64,000 nt of DNA, from contig NZ_SJPU01000002.1 of assembly GCF_007860105.1 (NCBI RefSeq), positions 1,353,739 through 1,417,738 on the forward strand. The letters run 5' to 3'. Made by a program: the position numbers and the translations under genes. Position 1 is the first letter of the stretch; each line of letters starts with the position of its first letter. Source of the DNA: Allorhodopirellula heiligendammensis. GTDB taxonomy: Bacteria; Planctomycetota; Planctomycetia; Pirellulales; Pirellulaceae. The notes beneath the pieces are model-generated. The model made no database searches and had not been told where the DNA came from. It worked only from the letters and a program-made list of their open reading frames with translations. This document shows, piece after piece, positions 36,501 through 45,050 of the stretch.

Positions 36501-36698
36501 ATCAGCGCGGAATGCAGAGTCCTGGTTATCGACGTCCGGCCCATGACAGGGAAAGCAGCGGTCCGAAAGGATCGGTTGGACTTGGCGACTGAAGTCGATT
36601 GTCGCCGTCTCGACCTGCGGTTCTGCTGCGGCGATTCGCACGAACATTGATGTCCACGCCATTGTGAACAGGAACGTAGCAGCAGAAAATCGAAGCAT
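33561..36698 (-). CDS. PSD1, DUF1549 and DUF1553 cytochrome-like protein
   Basis: The 1045-residue exported protein has a signal peptide (ATFLFTMAWTSMFVRIAAA), then a Planctomycete cytochrome C-like domain with SDRCFPCHGPD, a DUF1549 domain (LDASRYADTDGYQND, CARCHDHKFDPIS), a middle carbohydrate-binding-like region, and a DUF1553 domain with NPLTARVIVNRMWQDHFG and SHPELLDYLAFQFIESGWDM. Two CxxCH motifs suggest haem c attachment. The frame is open to 37022, but the ATG at 36698 has the signal peptide. It forms the standard pair with DUF1501 downstream. Confidence 0.92.
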   Translation of the reverse strand: MLRFSAATFLFTMAWTSMFVRIAAAEPQVETATIDFSRQVQPILSDRCFPCHGPDVDNQDSAFRADTKENLFADLGGYAAVVPGNLEASELHARIHASDPDDQMPPADSNRVLTDADKRILDAWIEQGAPYAKHWAFTTPKRESPPTEVFQQQVNTPWAPETRSRWTEHPIDAFVAQRLMEANLSPSPPADPATLLRRAALTLTGMLPPQGLQERYLANPTDEAYAAAVDELLSSMAYAERQSLRWLDASRYADTDGYQNDAGRTNWPYRDWVTQAFYENMPFDQFTILQIAGDMLPDATDSQRLATAFNRNHRQNAEGGALAEEFFVENVIDRVETTATVWLGLTAGCARCHDHKFDPISQREFFSLYAYFNNIGERGIGPGTKANPTMQAYSPLANVPDDLLAKREAAENSIAAARRTLDQRMEAWRQSVAADINEESAEWTVGKIGAHEVLGQGRLDKNDDQSLLFTGSDSREVTYRVDLDAADQPVSAIMIEALPDDRFAKPRQLAPSVNGNFVLTDWKILLNEQPVELASIAASFEQPGYPITNAIDDDPKTGWAVHGGETKPSPVQAVVQLASPITVQASDEFTVQLYFGSNFAGHSIGKLQVKLSKSPGGGLPRTLGLDEKTWAAIRKPLEKQSNRDRKQIQSHYEKIDEPLRAAIAEKAAVEKEFIDRGFTRATVMVMDEQEGERTPAYLLERGAYDAPDESNPLPRGVPKVLLASDASPQPKDRLELAKWLVSPENPLTARVIVNRMWQDHFGTGLVKTTEDFGLQSEQPSHPELLDYLAFQFIESGWDMRAMHRMIMTSQTYRQSSHTNEKLNSIDPQNRLLARGPRYRGDGFMIRDVALQASGLLSKKLGGPSVKPYQPDGLWAVVAANVGTEYKIDAGEDLYRKSMYSYWKRAVNPPRQTIFDAGGREVCNVRVRRTNTPLQSLVLMNDPTFIEAARHLAENALQNPDTEGRDRLANMYQQALAHPANDNTLDVLEDNLSYFREYYASRPEQAASLISVGESPRDESLDASEHAALTATAHLIMNLDEFICIE

Positions 36699-37219
36699 CG
36701 AGACGAAACTCTGTAGAGGGACGAAGGTAGTTGGATGGCGTGTCGATAACGGCGATTTCGTAGGGAAAACACGCAAGTGAGACGCTAGCGGGGGGCGAGA
36801 GCAGAGACCTCGCCGGTACCTCGAATCGGCACATCGACTGCCGTGAACGATCTCCACTCTACCCAATTTTACTCGATAATGCTCGGCGGTAGGGGCCAAT
36901 AACGTGAACTGGTCGGTTGCCTCCGAAACCCCCTCAGCCAGGCTGTTTCGCATTGTCGTGTGCGGACGGTCCGGCTGCGAATCAGGCTGCAACGTTGAAT
37001 CGCCTATTTGTAAGCCAAGCATGAATTTGATCGCTCGATCTGACGTCGATCGATGAGCTCCATCAACTCAGTCACGCTTCCAGCGAAGATCGCAGGGGTT
37101 TTCGCAGGTGGGGATGTGTTCCGATGGCCAGCCCGGCGGTTTGACATGGGCGGCAAGTCGCTCGACAATATGTCGCAATGACGTGAAAGCTACCGCTCAT
37201 CTGTAACTGCGACGAACGA
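36699..37219. other. Divergent intergenic region (PSD1 / UnbV lipoprotein)
   Basis: The 521-bp stretch has no supported gene. It is the upstream region of two divergent genes. The PSD1 frame is open through part of it without a signal peptide or ribosome-binding site. No promoter could be assigned. Confidence 0.4.
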
Positions 37220-40219
37220 ATGACGCATCGATTGAATCCTGGTCACGATGAGATATTTCGTCGATTCTGCGTACCGGTTCGTTGGATATTTTGTGCGATG
37301 TGCCTGTGTGGGTGCGATTCATCGCCGCCGGCAAGTGTGCCGCCGCCAAGTGTGCCGCCGGCGAAGATTCCCCAGGCGAATAAGTCCGAGTCCGACCTGG
37401 CAACGGTGACCCAGGATCGTGGGACGCCGCAGAGTATCGAAGCGGCGACGGCGCTGGTGAACGCGGCCCGTTTTGGCGATGCCGAGCCGATCCTTCGCCA
37501 CCTCCTGCTCCAGTCTCCAGATGACCCGCCGGCACTCTTTTTGATGGCACGGTGCAAAGCTGCGATGGGCGACCTGCCCGGTGCGGTGTCGATGCTCGAG
37601 CAGATTCCGCCCACGCATCCCGAGGCAGGCTTGCCTGCGTTGGGCATGGCGGCGGACTGGCTCATGGAACTGGGGCATTTCACGGAGGCGGAGCGTAAGC
37701 TGCGTGCGATTTTGAATCATCAAGATCGCTTTGTCATTGCCCATCGGCGTTTGGCCCAACTGCTGAATTCCCAGGGCCGCCGGGCTGAGGCCATTCCGCA
37801 CATGCGGGCACTGGCTAGATTTCAAGTCGCCACGCCGAGTGAGTTGTACGGTATGAATGCCTTCAGTGATCCGTTCATTCATTCGGACAGTCTCGGCGCC
37901 GTCGAGCTGCCGCTAAGTGATCTCTGTCTAGCCAAGCTGGAATGGTTCGAAGGTCATCTGCAAGAATCCAAGGCGATGGTTTTGGAACTGCTAGGCAAGC
38001 CGTCGCCGTCGGCGGCCGAGGCTGCCTTTGCCGGACGTGTTCTTGCGTTGCTGCAGGATGATGATTCGTTCGTGAGCTGGATCGGTCAACTGCCGCTCGG
38101 TATCGAGCAAGAGCCCGAGTATTGGTTTGCAGTGGGCGATTGGTACCAGCGCCGGGGCCAGCACGACATTGCCGTTCGGTGCTTCGCCGAGGCGGTCCAG
38201 CTCGACGATACCGATCGATTTTCTTTTCGCGCCATGGCCCGCTCACTGGACGCACTGGGGAGGTCGGACTTATCGAAGTCTGCGAATGACCGCGCTGAAC
38301 TGCTTGAAGAGGTGAACTACATCATTACCGGGATTGAGCGAACCCCTTTGCAGATGCAACGCCTCGTGACCGTGCTCGCGGAGCTGGGGCGGACAGGGGA
38401 AGCTCGTCGATGGTTGCAACTATCATCTGAGAGCGTCGACGAGTCTGTGCTTCTCGCGTGTCTCACAGAACCGAACGAACGTGCTTCGAACTGGTTGACC
38501 TGCGGGGTGGATACTGAGGATTGGCCACTGCCGGATTTTGCGAGCATTCAACGGTCCGCGCCAGTGCCGCCGATACACCGGACACCGGTGGAGACGTTGG
38601 TGGCGATTGAGGATATCGCCCACGAAGTGGGGCTCGACTTTCAGTATCAGCCTGGGGGCGATGTCGAGCAACTTCGCATGTTTCAGATCACGGGTGCCGG
38701 CGTAGCGGCGACCGACTTTGATCGCGATGGATGGCCGGATCTCTATTTCGGCCAAGGCGGGGGCGATGATCTCGGCGGTGCGGACTCGCTCCCCAACCAA
38801 CTGTTTCGAAACATGGGTGGGGACCATTTTACGAATGTGACCCTGCCGAGCGATGCCGGTGCAATCGGCTACGCCCAAGGGGTCGCAGCGGGTGATTTCA
38901 ATCAAGATGGATTCATGGATCTTGTTGTCGCGAACATCGGTCCCAATTTCCTACTGCGGAACAATGGCGACGGCACATTCAGCCGGCAACCGCTGGGTGA
39001 GTCCGATCCCGGAACGTGGACTGCTTCGGTTGCGTGTGGAGATCTCGATGGTGATGCTGTCCCTGAAATCGTGCTGGTCAATTACATTAACGATCCCGGG
39101 ATCCATGACATGACGTGCTCGGGGCTGGAGGGCACGAGCTGCAGTCCCCAGCAGTTTCAACCCGCTGTCAGCGAAATCCTGCGGTGTGATGATGACGGAA
39201 AATGGCAGCCGTGGACGCCCTTTGCCAACGCCTGTCACCCCACCTACGGTCTGGGCGTCCTGATCACAAATATTGACGAGGAAGCCGGGAACGATCTCTA
39301 CATAGCCAATGACACTGAGCCAAACTCCCTTTGGCTTAGCCGTTTCTCGACAAACGTTGAGCAACCCTATTTGCTCACCGAATCGGCACAGTTAAATGGG
39401 TGCGCCGTCGGGTTGCGAGGGAATGCGGAAGGCAGCATGGGCATCGCTTCAGCAGACTTTGATCGCAATGGTCGTTTGGATCTACACGTCACCAATTTCG
39501 CCGCTGAACCGTCGGCACTCTACCTGCAGCACGACCACGGTATCTTCCGCAATCAATATCTCAACCAGGGCCTCGATCTGGCCACGTACAGCAATGTCGG
39601 CTGGGGGACTCAGGCATGTGACGTTGATAACGACGGATGGACTGACGTTGCAATGATGAATGGTCACCTCTATCCATCGCTTCCTGATGGATCGGCCTAT
39701 CGGATGCGAGCCCAGCTATTCCGCGGCGGGCCAGCTGGGTTCCAACCCTGGCAGCCGCCTCTCGGTTCGTTTTGGGAAACACCTCGCCTCGGGCGTGCGC
39801 TCGCTAAAATCGATTGGAATCGCGACGGGCGAGAGGATCTCGTCAGCGTGCATTTGGATACGCCGGCGGCGCTGTTGCAGAACAACACAACCGGAGGTAA
39901 TTGGTTGCAACTTAATCTCGTTGCGACCGCGAGTGAACGCAATGCGATCGGTACAAAAGCCAGAGCGATGACAGCTGACGGGGTCTGGACCCAGTGGATG
40001 ACATCTGGCGATGGCTATCAGTGCAGCAACGAATCGCTATTGAACTTCGGCATCGGCGATGCAGTAAACATCGTTGAGCTTCTGATTCACTGGCCTTCTG
40101 GGACCACGAGTTCCTACACGGACCTCCCGGTCAATCGCCGGTACTTGGCGATTGAAAATGAGCCTGAGCTGTTTATAGAAAACAAGACGCAGCCGCCTCG
40201 TCAAACTAGTCAGGAATGA
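37220..40219 (+). CDS. TPR, FG-GAP/VCBS and ASPIC/UnbV lipoprotein
   Basis: This 999-residue protein has a lipoprotein signal ending at Cys32 (AMCLCGC), a Pro-rich linker with a short VPPPS repeat, a TPR region through about residue 430, then FG-GAP/VCBS beta-propeller repeats (DFDRDGWPDLYF, DFNQDGFMDLVV, DFDRNGRLDLHV), and a C-terminal ASPIC/UnbV domain (GTKARAMTADGVWTQ to FGIGDAVNIVELLIHWPSG). The Asp-rich loops bind calcium in family members. Such CRTAC1-like proteins are numerous in Planctomycetes. The role is unknown; it is surface-exposed by inference. Confidence 0.88.
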   Translation: MTHRLNPGHDEIFRRFCVPVRWIFCAMCLCGCDSSPPASVPPPSVPPAKIPQANKSESDLATVTQDRGTPQSIEAATALVNAARFGDAEPILRHLLLQSPDDPPALFLMARCKAAMGDLPGAVSMLEQIPPTHPEAGLPALGMAADWLMELGHFTEAERKLRAILNHQDRFVIAHRRLAQLLNSQGRRAEAIPHMRALARFQVATPSELYGMNAFSDPFIHSDSLGAVELPLSDLCLAKLEWFEGHLQESKAMVLELLGKPSPSAAEAAFAGRVLALLQDDDSFVSWIGQLPLGIEQEPEYWFAVGDWYQRRGQHDIAVRCFAEAVQLDDTDRFSFRAMARSLDALGRSDLSKSANDRAELLEEVNYIITGIERTPLQMQRLVTVLAELGRTGEARRWLQLSSESVDESVLLACLTEPNERASNWLTCGVDTEDWPLPDFASIQRSAPVPPIHRTPVETLVAIEDIAHEVGLDFQYQPGGDVEQLRMFQITGAGVAATDFDRDGWPDLYFGQGGGDDLGGADSLPNQLFRNMGGDHFTNVTLPSDAGAIGYAQGVAAGDFNQDGFMDLVVANIGPNFLLRNNGDGTFSRQPLGESDPGTWTASVACGDLDGDAVPEIVLVNYINDPGIHDMTCSGLEGTSCSPQQFQPAVSEILRCDDDGKWQPWTPFANACHPTYGLGVLITNIDEEAGNDLYIANDTEPNSLWLSRFSTNVEQPYLLTESAQLNGCAVGLRGNAEGSMGIASADFDRNGRLDLHVTNFAAEPSALYLQHDHGIFRNQYLNQGLDLATYSNVGWGTQACDVDNDGWTDVAMMNGHLYPSLPDGSAYRMRAQLFRGGPAGFQPWQPPLGSFWETPRLGRALAKIDWNRDGREDLVSVHLDTPAALLQNNTTGGNWLQLNLVATASERNAIGTKARAMTADGVWTQWMTSGDGYQCSNESLLNFGIGDAVNIVELLIHWPSGTTSSYTDLPVNRRYLAIENEPELFIENKTQPPRQTSQE

Positions 40220-40313
40220 CGAGCAGGGCGGACGTCGAACGAATGCTTCGATCACCGATCGCAGTACTCGCTCCAGACAATGGTCCCCAAGGACGGTGCC
40301 GTGATTGACGGGA

Positions 40314-41906
40314 TCACACTGCGCCGCCACGCCATTGGCCATCAATCAGTCGCACGGTTTGTTCAGTAGGTGCAGCGTCTTTGAGCAGGCAAGGCAAGCG
40401 TGATGGGCGGACGTTGTCGAAACTTGTGAGCTTGCCAAATCGCAGCACGGATGCTGGGATCCCCACCGCGGTGAACCCGGGATGTCCGGTGGCGGGATAC
40501 GGCCCGCCGTGATTCATCGCCGCACTGACGGCTACACCGGTGGGCATTTTGTCGTTGAGCAGCCGACCGACCTTCGGCTCGAGCACGAACGTGATTTGCT
40601 CCACCTCTGCCTCTTCGCTGTCGCCTTCGCTTGAGTACACGCACCCGGTCAAATTGCCTTCGAGGCAATCGATCGCTCGACACAATTGCGGCACATCGTC
40701 GGCCACGACCATCAGCGACGCGTTCCCGAATGCTTCGGTTTGAAAGCCTTCTGGGTCGTTGAGAAACGCACCGCCGTCAACACGCATCAGGGTATTGGCC
40801 ACAGCACAACGATCGGACTCAGGCTCGCCACCTCCGGTCAATAGTTCAGCCCCCAGACCAGTCAGTGTTTGTACGCTCTTGCTGAGCGAGCGAGCGACCG
40901 CGGGTGAGAGCAGCGTGCCTGCCGCTGTTGATGCATAGCGAGCTTGCACGGCATCGATGAACGCGTCCGTCTGGGCACCTGCGACGAGCATCACGATCCC
41001 TGGATTGGTGCAGAATTGGCCGGCACCCATTAACGCGCTGCCGACGAACTCATCGACCATTTTCTCACCGCGTTCGGCTAAAGCTCCAGGCGTAATGACG
41101 ACAGGATTGACGCTGGAGAGTTCCAGGTAGATCGGTTTGCCGGCTTTGTCGGCGGCCGCCTTCAGGGCCAGACCCGCGCCGCGGCTACCGGTGTACCCGG
41201 TCGCACCCACGCGAGGATCGGCGACTAGTCGTTCGCCGTCGGCATGGCTGGTGCGATAGATCAACTGAACAGTTGCCGGTGGCAGTCCGCTTTCCATCAC
41301 TGCCGCGTGGGCGAGTTCGGCAAGTAGGCGTGTGGTTTCTGGGTGCGAGCTGTTTGCTTTGCCGATGACCGGATTTCCCGCTGCGATGGCCGCCGCAAAA
41401 TCCCCTCCCGAAACGCTGTTGAAAGCGAATGGAAAGTTGTTGGGGCCGAACACGCAGACGGGGCCCAACGCACGATAACATGAGCGGATACCCGCCTTGG
41501 TATCAATCGTCGGCAGCGCCCAGTTCCCGCTGCGGCACGCCGCAGCAGCCGCACGCAGTTGGTTACTGGTTCGCGGCAATTCAACGTCGGCCAATCGGGG
41601 TGAGCGTGCCAGGCCAGTTTCCGCAAAGGCCGATTCAACCAACGCGTCCTTGGCTGCCTCAATTTTATCGGCATAGAGTTCCATGAACTCTGCAATTTTC
41701 TCAGCCGGCAATCGCCGCAGCTCGGCAGCGGCCGCGACCGCGGCATCGAGCGCGGCATCGCAGTCCTGCCAGTCGCTGACCGGGAAGGCGGCTTCAAGCG
41801 TGGCGTTGCAGTTGGGATCGGTGGCCTGGAACGACGATTGCGAGGTGGCGTCACGCCATGATCCGGCAATCAATACAGGACGAAGATCAGTAGCGGTGAT
41901 AGTCAT
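40314..41906 (-). CDS. Alpha-ketoglutaric semialdehyde (2,5-dioxovalerate) dehydrogenase
   Basis: The 530-residue aldehyde dehydrogenase oxidises 2,5-dioxopentanoate to 2-oxoglutarate at the end of pentose, glucarate or hydroxyproline catabolism. It has FGPNNFPFAFNSVSGGDFAA, the cofactor Gly motif YTGSRGAG, the general-base Glu in IYLELSSVNPV, and the catalytic Cys in GAGQFCTNPG. Length and motifs fit the NADP-preferring KGSADH subgroup. The rest of the catabolic pathway is not in the window. An enolase-superfamily remnant at about 55 kb, from a family active on acid sugars, is not linked. Confidence 0.85.
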   Translation of the reverse strand: MTITATDLRPVLIAGSWRDATSQSSFQATDPNCNATLEAAFPVSDWQDCDAALDAAVAAAAELRRLPAEKIAEFMELYADKIEAAKDALVESAFAETGLARSPRLADVELPRTSNQLRAAAAACRSGNWALPTIDTKAGIRSCYRALGPVCVFGPNNFPFAFNSVSGGDFAAAIAAGNPVIGKANSSHPETTRLLAELAHAAVMESGLPPATVQLIYRTSHADGERLVADPRVGATGYTGSRGAGLALKAAADKAGKPIYLELSSVNPVVITPGALAERGEKMVDEFVGSALMGAGQFCTNPGIVMLVAGAQTDAFIDAVQARYASTAAGTLLSPAVARSLSKSVQTLTGLGAELLTGGGEPESDRCAVANTLMRVDGGAFLNDPEGFQTEAFGNASLMVVADDVPQLCRAIDCLEGNLTGCVYSSEGDSEEAEVEQITFVLEPKVGRLLNDKMPTGVAVSAAMNHGGPYPATGHPGFTAVGIPASVLRFGKLTSFDNVRPSRLPCLLKDAAPTEQTVRLIDGQWRGGAV

Positions 41907-42120
41907 GGCGAGAACTCATTTTCGAGATATTGCGAGATGAACGGTGACTCCCTATCGTCGATGATCTGGGAGTTCTCCTCAACCGGGCTAGCGGACTGGC
42001 GATTTCAATCGACTCGGGCGACGCGATGGGGGGCCATGTGCCATCCGCCCCTGGGCAACGCCGCCAATTCGAGTGTGGACGCGTCTCAGCTCGCCCCATC
42101 GACAGTCCAAAACGCAACGC

Positions 42121-43134
42121 ATGAAAACAATTCGCTTCGATCCACTTCCCGGCTGTCTACCGTATCGAAATGAGCGTCTGATGCGGGTGCGGCAATTGTA
42201 TGCAGGATGGTCGCTGATCGATTTTCTAGGCGAGTTTCATCCACCAACATCGCGCCAGAATTGGCTCGACTGGATTGCTCGCGGAGAAATCACGCTCGAT
42301 GGGCAGGTCGTCGATGCAGAACACCGCGTGAGCCCCGGGGAGCGTTATCTGCATGTGATGCCTGGCTACGTGGAGCCTTCCGTTAACGCTGTCGTCGGAA
42401 TTCTCTTTGAAGATGACGCTTTGCTCGTCGTCGATAAGCCTGCGCCCCTACCGGTCCATCCGAGCGGCCGGTTCAATCGCAACACACTGTCGAAGTTGTT
42501 GGCTCAAATTTATCCAGACGAGACACTCCGCATCGCCCATCGGCTCGACGCCAATACGACGGGCGTGGTCGTGTTCTGTCGTACGGCAGCAGCGGCAGCA
42601 GGGGTGCAGCCGCAATTCGAGAACCGCCAAGTCGCGAAGCTGTATCTCGCTCGCGTGCAGGGGCATGTGCCTTGGCACGAGTATCGCTGCGATCTTGAAA
42701 TCGGCGACGCCAAGCAGTTTGGCAAGCAGGATACCGCAGGGGCGCGCCTCACGCATGCGAGCGGCCAAGTCGCTGAAACGCTGTTTCGATGTCGCCATCG
42801 TTTTGAAGACGGAACGTCGCTGCTCGAAGTCGTTCCGATTACCGGGCGGACGAATCAAATTCGCGTGCATGCCGCAGCGATTGGATTTCCCATTGTGGGC
42901 GATGCGTTCTATGCGAAAACGTGTGCGGAGACGACACAGCAGACCGGTCGACTGACGCAAACGCTGGGCATTGATCAGCCCCCGATGTGCCTGCATGCCT
43001 GGCGGATTGGATTCGATCATCCAGGGACGCCGAGTCCGATGGGGGTGGGGACTCAATCAGGCAATGGGAAACCGGTGCCGCTGACGTTTGAGAGTCCGCC
43101 CCCGGCATGGGTGGAAAATATTTACGAGCGGTGA
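42121..43134 (+). CDS. RluA-family RNA pseudouridine synthase
   Basis: The 337-residue enzyme converts a specific uridine in RNA to pseudouridine. It has an S4-like N-terminal part (LDWIARGEITLDGQVV), the catalytic motif HRLDANTTGVVVF with Asp143, VAKLYLARVQG and the C-terminal ITGRTNQIRVHAAAIGFPIVGD. ATG 42121 is chosen over 42073 because the sequence before it has no family match. The target site cannot be predicted. Its stop codon lies inside the end of the convergent metX/metW gene (13-bp overlap). Confidence 0.9.
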   Translation: MKTIRFDPLPGCLPYRNERLMRVRQLYAGWSLIDFLGEFHPPTSRQNWLDWIARGEITLDGQVVDAEHRVSPGERYLHVMPGYVEPSVNAVVGILFEDDALLVVDKPAPLPVHPSGRFNRNTLSKLLAQIYPDETLRIAHRLDANTTGVVVFCRTAAAAAGVQPQFENRQVAKLYLARVQGHVPWHEYRCDLEIGDAKQFGKQDTAGARLTHASGQVAETLFRCRHRFEDGTSLLEVVPITGRTNQIRVHAAAIGFPIVGDAFYAKTCAETTQQTGRLTQTLGIDQPPMCLHAWRIGFDHPGTPSPMGVGTQSGNGKPVPLTFESPPPAWVENIYER

Positions 43135-45050
43135 ATTTCGAGAACGGCTGTGTCGGCGTTCAAGTTGGGGTCATCGTCCGCATCGATATGGCGAGCCTGA
43201 CTGACATCCCAGTAGATTTCGCGATCGATAGTCACGCCCATCTCAATCAACAGGTCATGCACGTCAGCGATGGTGGGGAATCGCCGGTTGGGTGTGTCGT
43301 GCCAATCAAAGTCAAACTCGCCGACCGCTCGGGGCGAGCGTCCTCGAGTCACATAATCTTCTCGCAGCGCTCGGTACGCGAAATTCGGAAAGCTAATGAT
43401 CGCTTTCTTGCCCACGCGTAGCATCTCCTCGAGGAGCGCGACAACGTTGTCGACCGCCTGTAGGGTGGCATTAAGCACGACCACATCGAACTGGTCATCG
43501 ATAAACGCAGGCAATCCATTGTTCAGGTCGTAGTCGATGACATCGAGGCCACGCATTGCTGTCGACAAAATGTTCTCCTGAGCGACCTCCACTCCCATCA
43601 ATCGCATCGGTGTGCCGGCATGTCGATCGCGAATCGCTGCCAGTAACTCTCCGCATCCACAACCGAGGTCAAGCACGCTGCTGCCGGCCGGAATGATTTC
43701 CAAAATGGATTCTTCGGCAACCGTGAGCTGCACCGGTGATTGCCCTTTCGACACCGCGTCGCCGGCTGAGAGGTTCACGCCTCGGTGCGTGTCCGATGAA
43801 CGCAATCGTTCCTGTACGAGTGGCCCATACGTCGCCATGTCTCGGGCGATCAGAAAGGCATCGTGACCGGCATCCGATGTGATCTCGGCATAGGTCACGC
43901 GTTTATCTAGAGCGGTCAATGCATTGACAATCTCGCGTGATTGAGCCGGAGGAAACAGCCAATCACTGCTGAAGCTAACCAGCAGGAAATCGCAGGTGCA
44001 TTCGTCAAACGTCTCCATTAACTTCAGGCGATTGCCGCCCAGGTCGAATAGGTCCATCGCCATGGACAGTGTAATGTAACTGTTGGCGTCGAACCGTGTC
44101 GTGAATTTCTGTCCCTGATGGGCGAGGTACGAGCCCACGCTGAACCGCTGTTCAAAATCCGATGCGATGTGACGCGGGTCATGTCGATCCGGATCGAACT
44201 TGGCCTCCATCGCCGCGACGCTCAAATACGTGATGTGTCCGAGCATGCGAGCGATCGCCAATCCTGTGACGGGCCGATTGGGACGATCGTAATACTGGCC
44301 GCCGTGGAAGTGGGGGTCGGTTTGAATCGCGTTGCGGGCGATGACGTCGAACCCTAACGCTTGGCTGGTCAATCGCGGCGAGGTCGCAATCGCGATGCAT
44401 GTGTGCGTGCAGTTCGGATAGCGACTCACCCACTGGAGTGCCTGGTGACCGCCAAGGGAACCGCCCACGATGGCTCGCCATTTCACAATCCCTAAATGGT
44501 CGGCGAGTCGACGTTGGACTTCAACCATGTCCCCGATTGTAATCCGCGGGAAATCCGCGCCGTACGGGCGTTCGTCCCCGCCGCCCTGCCGGCTCATTGC
44601 CTCCAACGGGCTACGCTCGTCGGAGTTGATGGATACCCCGGGAATCGGTTGGTTTGGACTCGTGGCCAACTCCAAGTCATCTTCCGCTCGCAGGTCGCCC
44701 GGCCCCGTCGTTCCCCGGCATCCGCCCAGCACATTCGGGCAGACGACGAAAAACTGGTTGGTGTCAATGGACATCCCGGGGCCGATCAAACCATCCCACC
44801 AACCTGGCTGATCGTTGGCGTTGTGACGTGCGGCGTGGGAATCACCCGACACGGCGTGGCAGACCAGAATGGCATTGGAGGCGTCCGCATTGAGCGTCCC
44901 CCAGGTTTCATAGCAGCAGCGAATCTTGGGTAATTGACCTCCCCGCTCAAGCAACAGTGGCTGGTTGAACCATACCGTCTGTGCGTGCGAGAGCGGTTCA
45001 TCACTGCGGATGTCATCGGTACTCGAACAGTCTTCGTTCAAAGACATCAC
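43122..45050 (-). CDS. metX-metW: Homoserine O-acyltransferase fused to MetW methyltransferase-like domain
   Basis: The 642-residue protein joins two methionine-pathway proteins. Residues 1 to about 420 are the MetX alpha/beta hydrolase: AILVCHAVSGDSHA, GGCRGTTGP, nucleophile Ser198 (VGGSLGGHQAL), Asp363 (SSDWLFPP) and His396 (DAGHDAF). MetX acylates homoserine from acetyl- or succinyl-CoA. Residues from about 442 on are MetW: VLDLGCGCGELLAAI, MGVEVAQENI and FDVVVLNATLQAVDN. A short insert replaces the usual TGKPYG segment (residues 144-160). MetW commonly sits beside MetX; here it is one polypeptide. The frame starts GTG-ATG directly after the metY stop, so coupling is likely. Confidence 0.93.
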   Translation of the reverse strand: MMSLNEDCSSTDDIRSDEPLSHAQTVWFNQPLLLERGGQLPKIRCCYETWGTLNADASNAILVCHAVSGDSHAARHNANDQPGWWDGLIGPGMSIDTNQFFVVCPNVLGGCRGTTGPGDLRAEDDLELATSPNQPIPGVSINSDERSPLEAMSRQGGGDERPYGADFPRITIGDMVEVQRRLADHLGIVKWRAIVGGSLGGHQALQWVSRYPNCTHTCIAIATSPRLTSQALGFDVIARNAIQTDPHFHGGQYYDRPNRPVTGLAIARMLGHITYLSVAAMEAKFDPDRHDPRHIASDFEQRFSVGSYLAHQGQKFTTRFDANSYITLSMAMDLFDLGGNRLKLMETFDECTCDFLLVSFSSDWLFPPAQSREIVNALTALDKRVTYAEITSDAGHDAFLIARDMATYGPLVQERLRSSDTHRGVNLSAGDAVSKGQSPVQLTVAEESILEIIPAGSSVLDLGCGCGELLAAIRDRHAGTPMRLMGVEVAQENILSTAMRGLDVIDYDLNNGLPAFIDDQFDVVVLNATLQAVDNVVALLEEMLRVGKKAIISFPNFAYRALREDYVTRGRSPRAVGEFDFDWHDTPNRRFPTIADVHDLLIEMGVTIDREIYWDVSQARHIDADDDPNLNADTAVLEIHRS

